Positions 18,501-25,828 of a DNA stretch of 64,000 bases are shown here, piece by piece. This stretch comes from Saccharicrinis sp963667815. GTDB lineage: Bacteria > Bacteroidota > Bacteroidia > Bacteroidales > Marinilabiliaceae. Below the pieces are notes generated by a model. It ran no database searches, was not told where the DNA came from, and was given only the letters and a program-made list of their open reading frames with translations. Position 1 is the first letter of the stretch. Each line of letters opens with the position of its first letter. Position numbers and translations under genes: made by a program. The DNA lies in assembly GCA_963667815.1 (NCBI GenBank), contig OY764021.1. One strand, given 5' to 3'.

Positions 18501-19236
18501 CTTTTAATGAAAGAACAGACTCAATCTCTTTTGTTTCAAAAAAATCTGGTTTATCATGTGTAGCAGGAGCAAACTGAATCATCTTTGGTCCTTCGATAAA
18601 TGCTACGTTATCTTTGTATGCAGAAACTAGGAAATTAGGATTTTCTTCTGAAGTACGTTTTATCAATTTAAATAGAGAACTCTCTTTTTCCTCGCCATCA
18701 ATAATAAATGTACCATTAAATATTTTATGACGACAGTGTTCTGAGTTAACCTGAGAAAAACCAAAAACTTCACTATCTGTAAGTTTTCTTCCTAATTTTT
18801 TAGCTAATCCATCTAAATAAGAAACTTCTTCCTCACTCAATGCTAAACCTTCCGACTTGTTATATGCTGCTACATCCTCAATTTCAACAATTGGATCTGG
18901 TTCTTTATCTATAGTAAAAATTTCTTGTCCTAAACCTTTGTATAAAACCTGTAACATTGGATCATACTCTGCAGTTTCATCTGCAACTGTAAAAAACTCT
19001 TCAATACGAGAAATACCTGTAAGGCCCATATTTTGAGTAATTTCAACTGCATTGGTACTCCATGGAGTAATCATCTCTTTACGAGGACCAACAAAAAAGC
19101 CACCTAATTCCTGCTCGTCAGTTTTGGTGGCACCACTAAAAAGCCATTCAAGCTTTTTTACATCTTCAGCTGCAAACTCAGCATCGCAACCTACTGCTAA
19201 AATCTGTTCTGATTTACCTTTAAAGAAAAGGACCAT
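15547..19236 (-). CDS. purL: Phosphoribosylformylglycinamidine synthase, long single-chain form
   Basis: A 1229-aa FGAM synthase of the large (E. coli-like) type, which uses ATP and glutamine to convert FGAR to FGAM in purine synthesis. The N-terminal PurS-like region is followed by two AIRS-type ATP-binding halves (VNSEHCRHKIFNG, then LKAETHNFPTTVEPFNGAATGSGG and GDKVVILGG) and the C-terminal glutaminase, with nucleophile near Cys1076 (LGVCNGCQ) and His1189/Glu1191 (MMPHLERA). The glutaminase GGFS motif reads VGGFSNSDVLGSAKGWAG, slightly divergent from the usual PGGFSYGD. Length is a little below E. coli's 1295. It stands alone with its own promoter and terminator. Confidence 0.96.
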   Translation of the reverse strand: MVLFFKGKSEQILAVGCDAEFAAEDVKKLEWLFSGATKTDEQELGGFFVGPRKEMITPWSTNAVEITQNMGLTGISRIEEFFTVADETAEYDPMLQVLYKGLGQEIFTIDKEPDPIVEIEDVAAYNKSEGLALSEEEVSYLDGLAKKLGRKLTDSEVFGFSQVNSEHCRHKIFNGTFIIDGEEKESSLFKLIKRTSEENPNFLVSAYKDNVAFIEGPKMIQFAPATHDKPDFFETKEIESVLSLKAETHNFPTTVEPFNGAATGSGGEIRDRLGGGKASLPLAGTAVYMTSYSRSEEGRAWEQATDARPWLYQTPEQILIKASNGASDFGNKFGQPMICGSVLTFEHFENHKKFAFDKVIMMAGGIGFAKKSDAIKDTPSKGDKVVILGGDNYRIGMGGGAVSSVATGEFDNSIELNAVQRSNPEMQKRAMNAIRAMAESDENPIVLIHDHGAGGHLNCLSELVEETGGTIHLDKLPVGDPTLSAKEIAGNESQERMGLVLHEKDIERLKNVADRERSPMYVVGETTGDMSFVFKDDKGNAPINWQLSDMFGNPPKTIMKDVTVEETFAPVVYDASKIEEYLKNVLQLEAVASKDWLTNKVDRSVTGKVAKQQCAGEVQIPLNNLGATTLDYTGTSGLATSVGHAPAVAMIDPEAGSKIAIAESLTNLVWAPFARGIKGISLSANWMWPCKNEGEDARLYKAVEAVSDFATDLGINIPTGKDSLSMTQKYKDGDVVYSPGTVIISAAAEVSDVKKIVEPVLVKDTDSSIIYLDLSFDSHKLGGSSFAQVVNKLGAEAPTIADTDYFKTGLETIQELINQDLLLAGHDISAGGMVTAMLEMCFANSNYGIKADLSAIAEDDIVKILFAENPGVLIQVKDVEKVSAILDAKELGYQVVGSPIEERVLDITKGDQKLSFGIDEMRDAWYKTSYLLDRKQSGAELAKERFDNYKKQPLVFDFNSEFEGKLASYGLSLNRKEKSGIKAAIIREKGVNGDREMAYSMYLAGFDVKDVHMTDLITGRETLEDVNFIVFVGGFSNSDVLGSAKGWAGAFLYNEKAKAALDAFYKREDTVSLGVCNGCQLMVELGLVYPDHDEKPVMLHNNSHKFESNFVNMNIADTNSVMLKTLSGSRLGVWIAHGEGKFNFPYAEDQYNIAGKYSYAAYPGNPNGSDFSTAAICSKDGRHLAMMPHLERAIFPWQWAHYPGDRKSDEVTPWIEAFVNARKWVESKK

Positions 19237-19565
19237 GAATTTTCCAGTTTATGAGATTAATTCTTTTGAGCTGCAAAAATACAACAAACAAACTAATTTG
19301 AGAAGAATGGTCAATAGTTTTTAATTACAAGTTATCATCTTTCATTATAAATACTGAATAAACCCCTTTGATATAGTGTTGCAAGTATTTAAAAAATAAC
19401 TCAATTTATATTATTATATAATTTTTTGAAACATTATTAAACTTTTCAAGTATAACCGTCAATTATTCCAACAAAAGAAATAAATCCTAACAAAATCTAC
19501 TTTGTAATCAATTCCATAGGTGTAATAAACACCAAATTTAAACATACAACAACCCTATTAACACA
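19237..19565. other. Divergent intergenic region purL / DHp-like gene
   Basis: 329 bp between the divergent genes. The purL side holds the -7 box at 19274-19281. The remainder is AT-rich with no hairpin or ORF I would defend. TACTTTG near 19499 is one base short of a -7 box for the plus-strand gene. Confidence 0.45.
19274..19281 (-). promoter_or_regulatory. -7 box of purL (TAttTTTG)
   Basis: The minus strand reads TATTTTTG, an exact Bacteroidota -7 match, 38 bp before the purL ATG. It predicts a leader of about 30 nt. Confidence 0.6.
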
Positions 19566-20066
19566 ATGAAAATATTTTTCCAAATTGTAAAATTTAAATA
19601 CACTATTATATCTTTATTACTTTGGTTGATATTATACTATATTAGTTTCAGATACAATTATGACATTTTTGAAGAGATAATACTAATTATTCAGAATGCC
19701 GAAAATTATGAAATAGATGAATTAATTCTCTATGGATTCATCATGATTTCAGGAATTTCTATTGATTTAATAAGAGAACTAAATAAAATTAAATGTCAAG
19801 AAAAGATACAAAAGCAAAGGCTTAGAACTATGCATGCCACACTATCGACAGTGCAAGATATTGTTGGAAACTCATTTAATGGACTACAACTCCTAAAAAT
19901 AAAAATTGATATGGGAGTCGCTCTTACGAATGAAGACTTACAAAAATTTGATCAAATCATATTTGAAACAACAGACAAGATTGCCAAATTAAGAAATCTA
20001 GACTCTGTTGAGTTTAAAAACATAACATTAAACCATGTTGGACTAAAAACTGAAAATATTTCCTAG
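19566..20066 (+). CDS. Small membrane protein with histidine-kinase dimerisation-like (DHp) helix pair, no ATPase domain
   Basis: A 166-aa protein with two hydrophobic segments (about residues 9-30 and 52-66). A lysine-rich linker follows, then a helical hairpin, residues about 86-150: LRTMHATLSTVQDIVGNSFNGLQLLKIKID ... LTNEDLQKFDQIIFETTDKIAKLRNLDSV. The first helix with its His (TMHATLSTVQD) and hydrophobic heptads resembles a DHp hairpin, but no HATPase motifs (N, G1, G2 boxes) follow and the gene ends there. It is not a truncation by frameshift: the downstream sequence holds only the shared terminator. Function is unknown. It could be a scaffold, a phosphotransfer protein or a partner of a separate ATPase. 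Confidence 0.68.
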   Translation: MKIFFQIVKFKYTIISLLLWLILYYISFRYNYDIFEEIILIIQNAENYEIDELILYGFIMISGISIDLIRELNKIKCQEKIQKQRLRTMHATLSTVQDIVGNSFNGLQLLKIKIDMGVALTNEDLQKFDQIIFETTDKIAKLRNLDSVEFKNITLNHVGLKTENIS

Positions 20067-20106
20067 AACAACATAATTTAAATCTGACAAACAAAACATT
20101 ACTATA

Positions 20107-20140
20107 TAAAAAAAGGGTTACCTACCAAAGTAACCCCTTT
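20107..20140. terminator. Terminator between DHp-like gene and galT
   Basis: A GGGTTAC/GTAACCC stem (20115-20121 with 20130-20136) with A/T runs on both sides. It can end galT on the minus strand and the plus-strand gene. Confidence 0.8.
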
Positions 20141-20157
20141 ACTCTAAAACCAAAAAA

Positions 20158-21207
20158 CTACCTGTACTTATAATGAACCTTAGAAAGGTCACGAAGTCTT
20201 TGTGCACTAGTTTCGGCAGTAATATCACGTTGAGGATTCCCCAACATTTCGTATCCTACCATAAACTTCTTAACAGTTGCTGAACGTAACAAGGGTGGAT
20301 AAAAATGCATATGCAAATGCCACTCCGGATGTTCCTCCCCATCTGTAGGGGCCTGATGAATTCCTGCTGAATAAGGGAATGATACTTCAAATAAATTATC
20401 ATACATTACTGTTAACTCCTTATATGCAGCAGCAAATGCTTCTTTTTCGTCTTCTGTTAGTTCCAATAAATTTGTTACATGACGTTTACTTACAATCATA
20501 GCTTCAAATGGCCAAACAGCCCAATAAGGAACCAATCCAACAAAATGTTCATTCTCAAACAATACGCGCTCCTTTTTTTCCAACTCAGCAGCAACATAGT
20601 CTCCTAATATACTTCTACCATTTGTATTATAGTAGTCTAGCATTTTTACTTGTTCTTTTGCTGGCTCATTAGGAACGGAGCTTGAAGACCAAATTTGGCC
20701 ATGAGGATGAGGGTTACTACATCCCATTACACTTCCTTTATTTTCAAATATCTGAACGTAATTTACAAACTCATTATCTCCAATAGATTTATACTCCTGA
20801 GCCCATAAATCAACGACTTTTTTTATTTCCGAAACTTCCATTTCTGGAATTGTTAAATCATGACGCGGAGAAAAGCAAATTACTTTACAGATACCACTTT
20901 CACTTTTTGCTTGAAATAATCCATCTTCTGATTGAACACCCCCTTCAGGAGTATCATTTAATAATGCAGAAAAATCATTAACAAAAACAAAAGGCTCTGT
21001 ATACTTAGGGTTTAAGTGTCCTCCTATACGTTCATTTCCAGGACATAAATAACATGTTGGGTCATATTCAGGTCTCTTCTCTTCTGAAATTTTCTCAACC
21101 TGGCCTTGCCATGGACGTTTTGCTCTGTGTGGGGAAACCAAAACCCATTCACCTGTTAACACATTCAGTCTGCGATGAGGATGATCCTCCATGTTAAATT
21201 GTGCCAT
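20158..21207 (-). CDS. galT: Galactose-1-phosphate uridylyltransferase (class I)
   Basis: A 349-aa GalT of the Leloir pathway, which exchanges UMP between UDP-glucose and galactose-1-phosphate. The active-site HPHPHG motif places the UMP-accepting nucleophile at His169. Cys52 and Cys55 (TCYLCPG) with the HxxxxxxxHxHxxPP region near the C-terminus (HPEWHLHMHFYPP) form the metal sites. Length equals the E. coli enzyme. No galK or galE is next to it. It lies downstream of a GntR-type regulator gene, and both share a tandem operator, so expression is probably under that regulator. Confidence 0.95.
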   Translation of the reverse strand: MAQFNMEDHPHRRLNVLTGEWVLVSPHRAKRPWQGQVEKISEEKRPEYDPTCYLCPGNERIGGHLNPKYTEPFVFVNDFSALLNDTPEGGVQSEDGLFQAKSESGICKVICFSPRHDLTIPEMEVSEIKKVVDLWAQEYKSIGDNEFVNYVQIFENKGSVMGCSNPHPHGQIWSSSSVPNEPAKEQVKMLDYYNTNGRSILGDYVAAELEKKERVLFENEHFVGLVPYWAVWPFEAMIVSKRHVTNLLELTEDEKEAFAAAYKELTVMYDNLFEVSFPYSAGIHQAPTDGEEHPEWHLHMHFYPPLLRSATVKKFMVGYEMLGNPQRDITAETSAQRLRDLSKVHYKYR

Positions 21208-21271
21208 CTTATTCTTGTTTAAATAAACTATGTTAAATTAAGAATTATAATCCATTAATCGCCTACTTTTC

Positions 21272-21291
21272 TACTGGTAGGTACTGGTAGG
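21272..21291 (-). promoter_or_regulatory. Tandem 10-bp operator upstream of galT
   Basis: Two perfect copies of TACTGGTAGG stand head to tail (plus strand 21272-21281 and 21282-21291). Each contains the near-palindrome TACTGGTA, and they lie immediately downstream of the galT -7 box, covering the predicted start. The same arrangement, with TACCGGTATC and TACTAGTATG, occurs upstream of the regulator gene at 22405-22424. The position suggests repression by blocking polymerase. Confidence 0.72.
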
Positions 21292-21299
21292 CAAATGTA
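21292..21299 (-). promoter_or_regulatory. -7 box of galT (TAcaTTTG)
   Basis: The minus strand reads TACATTTG, an exact -7 match abutting the tandem operator. It is preceded by AATATTG, a stretch also found upstream of the regulator's box. The predicted leader is about 80 nt. Confidence 0.65.
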
Positions 21300-21391
21300 C
21301 AATATTTTTTAATTTTTCAAATAGGTTAATACCGAAAAATTATAAAAATGATCAAATTTATTATTTAATATTTAATTGCTTGTTAAAACAT

Positions 21392-22396
21392 TTACAGGGA
21401 ATTACGCTTCGTAAATCGCGACATATTTTTTACTTCTCCAGATTTTTTATTTTCAACAAAGTCTGCTAGTGTTTTTCCCATCATTTTAAAATCCGTTGAT
21501 ATCGTTGAAATTCCATTTGCTACCACTTCTTTTAAAGCTGAATCATTAATCGAAATAATACCAATATCTTTTCCTATTTCTAGTTTCTTTTCCCAACAAC
21601 GCTTTACCAAGTTTATCAACATTCGATCATTTGGTAAAATAAACACTTCTCCCTTTCTTATTGGTTTTGTTTTTATTTGATCATAAACAGCATGATTAAA
21701 ACCAAATTCTGAACAGAAGTTTGTAAAACCAGCTAAAAATCCTTTAGGTTCTTTACCTCCCGGATAGGCAAATATTAATTTCTTATACTTATGTAAAAGA
21801 TTTTTAGCTTCAAATAAACCATTATATATATCCTCCTCAAAGGATTGATAAATCACAGGATAACCTTCCAATTCTTCAATCTTTCTATCAATGATATAAA
21901 CTTTATCTGACGGTAAAAGATTTAATATGGATGAAATATTAGATAGATTAGCAGGCATAATAACATACGCCGAATATTTACCAACTCTTTCTCTTATCAA
22001 TGAATTAAAAACATTAATATCAAAGTGATGGAAATAGATATCGACCTGAGTATCATCAGGTAAATTCTCTATAAACGAGTTATAAAGTTCTTCTTTAAAT
22101 GTATTTAGTTCATCAAATAACAACAAAATCTTAGATGAAACAGCAATATTATCACTTTCAACAAAATATCCTTTTCCGGGAACTGCACCTAAAATACCAC
22201 GTGCCTTTAGTTCATTAAAAGCCAACATTACAGTATCTCTAGAAAGATTATACTCATTAGCTATTTCATTAATTGATGGTACCTTATCTCCCTTTTTAAT
22301 TACTCCTTCAGAAATAGCATTTATAACAGATTGAATTATTTGTCTATATTTCGCCTGAGAATGTTCGGATGTTATTTTAATTATTTTTTTAACCAT
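21392..22396 (-). CDS. GntR-family regulator with periplasmic-binding-protein-like sensor domain
   Basis: About 334 aa. Residues about 1-72 are a GntR winged helix (YRQIIQSVINAISEGVIKKGDKVPSINEIANEYNLSRDTVMLAFNELKARGIL..VPGKGYFV). The rest resembles a LacI-type sugar-binding fold (DKVYIIDRKIEELEGYPVIYQS; KDIGIISINDSALKEVVANGISTISTDFKMMGKTLADFV). I start it at the ATG at 22396 rather than 22438, because the upstream ATG lies above the -7 box at 22425-22432. It probably controls galT and itself through the shared tandem operator; the ligand is likely a sugar or sugar phosphate. A paralogue is encoded at 59519-60514. Confidence 0.86.
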   Translation of the reverse strand: MVKKIIKITSEHSQAKYRQIIQSVINAISEGVIKKGDKVPSINEIANEYNLSRDTVMLAFNELKARGILGAVPGKGYFVESDNIAVSSKILLLFDELNTFKEELYNSFIENLPDDTQVDIYFHHFDINVFNSLIRERVGKYSAYVIMPANLSNISSILNLLPSDKVYIIDRKIEELEGYPVIYQSFEEDIYNGLFEAKNLLHKYKKLIFAYPGGKEPKGFLAGFTNFCSEFGFNHAVYDQIKTKPIRKGEVFILPNDRMLINLVKRCWEKKLEIGKDIGIISINDSALKEVVANGISTISTDFKMMGKTLADFVENKKSGEVKNMSRFTKRNSL

Positions 22397-22404
22397 ATTT
22401 TTCC

Positions 22405-22424
22405 TACCGGTATCTACTAGTATG
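22405..22424 (-). promoter_or_regulatory. Tandem operator upstream of the GntR-type regulator
   Basis: TACCGGTATC (22405-22414) and TACTAGTATG (22415-22424) stand head to tail, 10 bp apart, between the -7 box and the start codon. They match the perfect pair at galT in sequence, spacing and position, and GCAAA follows both pairs. This is the expected layout for autorepression. Confidence 0.7.
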
Positions 22425-22432
22425 CAAAAATA
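22425..22432 (-). promoter_or_regulatory. -7 box of the GntR-type regulator (TAttTTTG)
   Basis: The minus strand reads TATTTTTG directly before the tandem operator. It predicts a leader of roughly 20 nt and excludes the longer ORF start at 22438. Confidence 0.62.
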
Positions 22433-22523
22433 TAACAATATTTAAAAACCAAAGTACTTTATAGCTATGGATTATAATAATTAAGGCTATTAATGAATAG
22501 ATTACATTCTTTAACAGCCTTAA

Positions 22524-23864
22524 TTAATACATTTTTGATGTTCGAAAAACAAATTCTCCATCTGATGATCTGGGATAAAATGTTTCTCCATTATATACCA
22601 TTTTACCTTTAACAAAAACAAAATCAACTCTTCCTTGTAATTTTACATTTTGTTTTGATGAATGAGCTGAATTCGGCATGGAACAATATAAGTTTCTATT
22701 GAAAGTTGGATTCCATATAACAATATCTCCATCTGCTCCAGGACTTAGTAATCCTTTTTGAGGCCATAATCCCATTAATTTAGAAGGTCTGGACGAAACA
22801 ATTTTTACCAAATCCAACATGGAAATATTTTTTTGAGTTACTCCCACTGTATACAATAAACTTAAATAGTTCCTAATATAGAAATAAGCATCAGGTCTAT
22901 TATATACCAACTCTTCTTGCATTTCCTCTTCAATGGTTAAATTATAAAGGGGCGGATTTATTAGGAACTTTTCATTTTTTACCAAAGTCCATACTTCATC
23001 TTCAAAAATTGGATGTAAACTATATTCACTGGCAATTCCAGTCAATAATTCACGCTCATTATAATTAATCTGAGAATAGTTTCCTAAATTAAACCACAAC
23101 CTTAAACTAGAATAAAAATCTCCACCTCTTTCAATACCATCCTGAATTAATTCTAATTCTTCTTTAAATTTTACATTTAAAAACAATAAAGGACATGTAT
23201 ATTTAATTCCAAGATCTATTAATATAGATAACAAGCGAAAATGATGTTCCAATATAATAGGATCACTTAAAGAAATATTTTCAAGATCGCTTTTACAGTT
23301 CTCTCTAAGATTTAGATCACAAATTATAACAAGATTGTGTAAAGAGGCCTTTTTAAATATACCATCAAATACGTTTATATTTTCATTTTGAAGTAATGAT
23401 ACATTGATCAACAAAGTTGAAACCCCCTCATGAACATAGCTATAATCAAATGCCTCTGCTGAATTTTTCTTAACTTCTGAAAATGTCAGATGAAAACTAA
23501 AGTCAATAAGATTATTTTTTGATTTTTCTTTAGCCTTATAAATATTATATATATAATTTTTCTGGTAACAATCCTCAATTGTATCAATCATAGTTGTTGT
23601 TCCATTAAATATCTGTGCCTGATTTAATTTTTCCAACTCTGATGTATTGGGATTATCCTTAACTAAATCCAAGAAATGCCTATTAATATCAATTGCACCG
23701 GGCATTATATATTTTCCTGATGCATCAATAACTGGTGTTTCACTGGTTGGCCTTTCTAAATTAAGCCCCATCTCCAGAATTTTAGATCCTCCCACTAAAA
23801 TATCCTCAGTAATGATAGCAGAACCTTTTACAACATATCCATTTTTAATTAATAAATAATTCAT
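22524..23864 (-). CDS. Dihydropyrimidinase/hydantoinase-fold protein with degenerate metal site
   Basis: A 446-aa member of the cyclic amidohydrolase group (dihydropyrimidinase, hydantoinase, dihydroorotase). The flanking structural motifs are retained: VIDASGKYIMPGAIDINRH at 45-63, FNGTTTMID at 86-94, and SSRPSKLMGLWPQKGLLSPGADGDIVIWNP in the C-terminal third. Metal ligands expected for catalysis are missing: the HxH after the first strand is Asn61-Arg-His63, the carboxylated-lysine position (after GVSTLLI) has no Lys, and the usual HxE and VHLS histidines are replaced (ICDLNLREN; LLFLNVK). It may be a non-catalytic relative comparable to CRMP proteins. It lies upstream of the GntR-type regulator; a link to galT is not shown. 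Confidence 0.78.
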   Translation of the reverse strand: MNYLLIKNGYVVKGSAIITEDILVGGSKILEMGLNLERPTSETPVIDASGKYIMPGAIDINRHFLDLVKDNPNTSELEKLNQAQIFNGTTTMIDTIEDCYQKNYIYNIYKAKEKSKNNLIDFSFHLTFSEVKKNSAEAFDYSYVHEGVSTLLINVSLLQNENINVFDGIFKKASLHNLVIICDLNLRENCKSDLENISLSDPIILEHHFRLLSILIDLGIKYTCPLLFLNVKFKEELELIQDGIERGGDFYSSLRLWFNLGNYSQINYNERELLTGIASEYSLHPIFEDEVWTLVKNEKFLINPPLYNLTIEEEMQEELVYNRPDAYFYIRNYLSLLYTVGVTQKNISMLDLVKIVSSRPSKLMGLWPQKGLLSPGADGDIVIWNPTFNRNLYCSMPNSAHSSKQNVKLQGRVDFVFVKGKMVYNGETFYPRSSDGEFVFRTSKMY

Positions 23865-24013
23865 TACTAAAGAATAAACAATTAATACAAATCAATAAAA
23901 ACTCTAGAAAACCGGGAACGAAAAATACAATGCGTTTATCTTAAATTTAAGCTATTAGAGAGACTTTTCAAAACATTTAACAAAATACTTAACGCATTCA
24001 ATACCAATTATTC

Positions 24014-24021
24014 TATTTTTG
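24014..24021 (+). promoter_or_regulatory. -7 box of the EamA transporter gene (TAttTTTG)
   Basis: TATTTTTG followed by CAGC lies 28 bp before the ATG at 24049. The predicted start is near 24028. Confidence 0.6.
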
Positions 24022-24048
24022 CAGCTTCATTTTAAACAATAGGTATTT

Positions 24049-24945
24049 ATGTGGTGGCTACTAGCAATAATTTCTGCACTTTTTTTGGGAATATATGATG
24101 TTGTAAAAAAAGTTTCAGTCAATAATAATGCTGTTTTACCTGTACTATTATTCAGCTCTATTAGTGGTGCTATTTTATTTATTCCAATTCTTATATTATC
24201 TCAACAAGGTATTTTAGCTGAAAACCATACATTGTATGTTCCTTCAATTACATGGATAGAACATGCACAATTACTATTAAAGGCTGCTATTGTAATAACC
24301 TCATGGATATTTTCTTTTTTTGCATTAAAATACCTGCCACTTACAATTGTAAGCCCAATTAGGGCAACAGGACCACTCTGGACGTTAGTTGGTGCAATAT
24401 TTATTTTTAACGAACATCTAACAACTTATCAATGGATTGGTATTGCTATCACACTAACCTTCTTCTATCTTTTTTCAACAGCCGGAAAAACTGAAGGTAT
24501 ATCATTCAAAAACAATAAATGGATCTGGTTTATCATATTAGGAACCATTTTCGGTGCTATTAGCGGACTTTATGACAAGTTCCTGTTAAGGCATATTAAT
24601 AGAATGGCAGTACAATGCTATTTTACATTCTATCAAGTTGTACTTTTTATTCCTTTAGTGATGACATTATGGTGGCCAACCAGAAATAAAACATCATCAA
24701 TTAAGTGGAGATGGAGTATTCCATTAATTGGCATATTCTTACTTATCGCAGATTTCTTTTACTTTTATGCTTTACACGATACTGAGAGCATGATTTCTAT
24801 TGTATCTGCCTTAAGAAGAGGAAGTGTTATTATTGCCTTTATTTTTGGAGCTTACCTATTTAAAGAGAAGAATATCAAAACTAAAAGTATATATCTTGCC
24901 GGTATTCTAATAGGTATAGCCTTCTTAATTTTTGGTACCAAATAG
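24049..24945 (+). CDS. EamA/DMT-family inner-membrane transporter
   Basis: A 298-aa polytopic protein with about ten hydrophobic helices in two homologous halves. Each half ends with the EamA pattern (LPLTIVSPIRATGPLWTLVGAIFIFNEHLTTYQWIGIAITL; SMISIVSALRRGSVIIAFIFGAYLFKEKNIKTKSIYLAGILIGI). The family exports metabolites such as amino acids, sugars or nucleosides; nothing here identifies the substrate. Followed after 134 bp by an acetyltransferase gene on the same strand. Confidence 0.88.
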   Translation: MWWLLAIISALFLGIYDVVKKVSVNNNAVLPVLLFSSISGAILFIPILILSQQGILAENHTLYVPSITWIEHAQLLLKAAIVITSWIFSFFALKYLPLTIVSPIRATGPLWTLVGAIFIFNEHLTTYQWIGIAITLTFFYLFSTAGKTEGISFKNNKWIWFIILGTIFGAISGLYDKFLLRHINRMAVQCYFTFYQVVLFIPLVMTLWWPTRNKTSSIKWRWSIPLIGIFLLIADFFYFYALHDTESMISIVSALRRGSVIIAFIFGAYLFKEKNIKTKSIYLAGILIGIAFLIFGTK

Positions 24946-25079
24946 TACTAGATGAATTAACAAATCATGAATTTCAAATATATATTACTAATGATATTTT
25001 CATGTATTAGATTTCATTTAGTAAATTGCTTGTCTTATAATTTTGATATATAGATCTAAAAATCAGTCAAACTTTCTAC

Positions 25080-25631
25080 ATGATTAAAACAGACCTTTCT
25101 AAGTATGACAATAGTTGGTATCAACCTGGGAGTTTTATTAAAAGAACCCTATGGTTTTACATCAACGTTTTATTCTTTATCAATCCTCTTAATCCATCAT
25201 CTCTGGTAAAAAAAATATTATTAAGATTATTTGGAGCCAAAATTGAAAAGGGAGTGGTAATAAAGCCTGGAGTAAACATTAAATATCCCTGGAAACTAAT
25301 TATTAAAGAAAATACCTGGATTGGAGAAAATGTTTGGATTGATAATCTTGATGAAGTGGTTATAGGAAAAAATTGTTGTATTTCACAAGGTGCATTAATA
25401 CTCTGCGGAAATCACAACTATAAAAAAAGTACGTTTGATTTAATGACCGGACCGATTACTTTGGAAGATGGTGTATGGATTGGCGCTCAGTCTACGGTTA
25501 CTTTAAACTCTATCTGTAAGTCACATGCTGTACTAGCCACACAATCTGTCTTATCTGGAATAATGGAGCCTTACTCAATATATCAAGGAAATCCTGCAAT
25601 TAAGATAAGAAGCAGAGAAATTATCGCTTAA
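25080..25631 (+). CDS. WcaF-like hexapeptide-repeat acetyltransferase
   Basis: A 183-aa left-handed beta-helix acyltransferase. The N-terminal YDNSWYQPGSFIKRTLWFYINVLFF matches the WcaF family, which O-acetylates sugars in colanic-acid-type polysaccharide. Hexapeptide turns run from about 75 to 170 (GVVIKPGVNIKYP, IGENVWIDNLDEVVIGKNCCISQGALILCGNHNY), with the acetyl-CoA/catalytic histidine at GNHNY. The segment before the coil may sit at the membrane. There is no polysaccharide cluster around it, so the acceptor is unknown. Confidence 0.87.
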   Translation: MIKTDLSKYDNSWYQPGSFIKRTLWFYINVLFFINPLNPSSLVKKILLRLFGAKIEKGVVIKPGVNIKYPWKLIIKENTWIGENVWIDNLDEVVIGKNCCISQGALILCGNHNYKKSTFDLMTGPITLEDGVWIGAQSTVTLNSICKSHAVLATQSVLSGIMEPYSIYQGNPAIKIRSREIIA

Positions 25632-25699
25632 CATTTCAAATTATAATCTTAATGACTATAGATAGTAGGTTCTTACAATCAATTATGGTTTATACAAAA

Positions 25700-25737
25700 T
25701 AAAAAAGCCGCTGTAAAACGTTCATACAGCGACTTTC
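25700..25737. terminator. Bidirectional terminator, acetyltransferase / LtaS-like gene
   Basis: A GCCGCTGTA/TACAGCGAC hairpin (one mismatch) with an A run on the left, so the minus strand reads into TTTTTT. It lies between the two converging genes, 92 bp past the minus-strand stop. Confidence 0.8.
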
Positions 25738-25828
25738 AATCTTTAACCAAACCTAACCCTAAACTATGAGTTAATACAAAGATACAAATATTTATATACT
25801 TTACAAGTTTTATATCAAAATAATTTTT

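Noticed and set aside
22479..22526. Long imperfect hairpin overlapping the stop of the hydantoinase-fold gene
   Set aside because: The loop is large, several mismatches interrupt it and no T run follows on the minus strand, so it is not called a terminator.
20158..23864. Complete galactose-utilisation operon
   Set aside because: No galK, galE, mutarotase or transporter is adjacent; only galT and the regulator are linked, by operator similarity.
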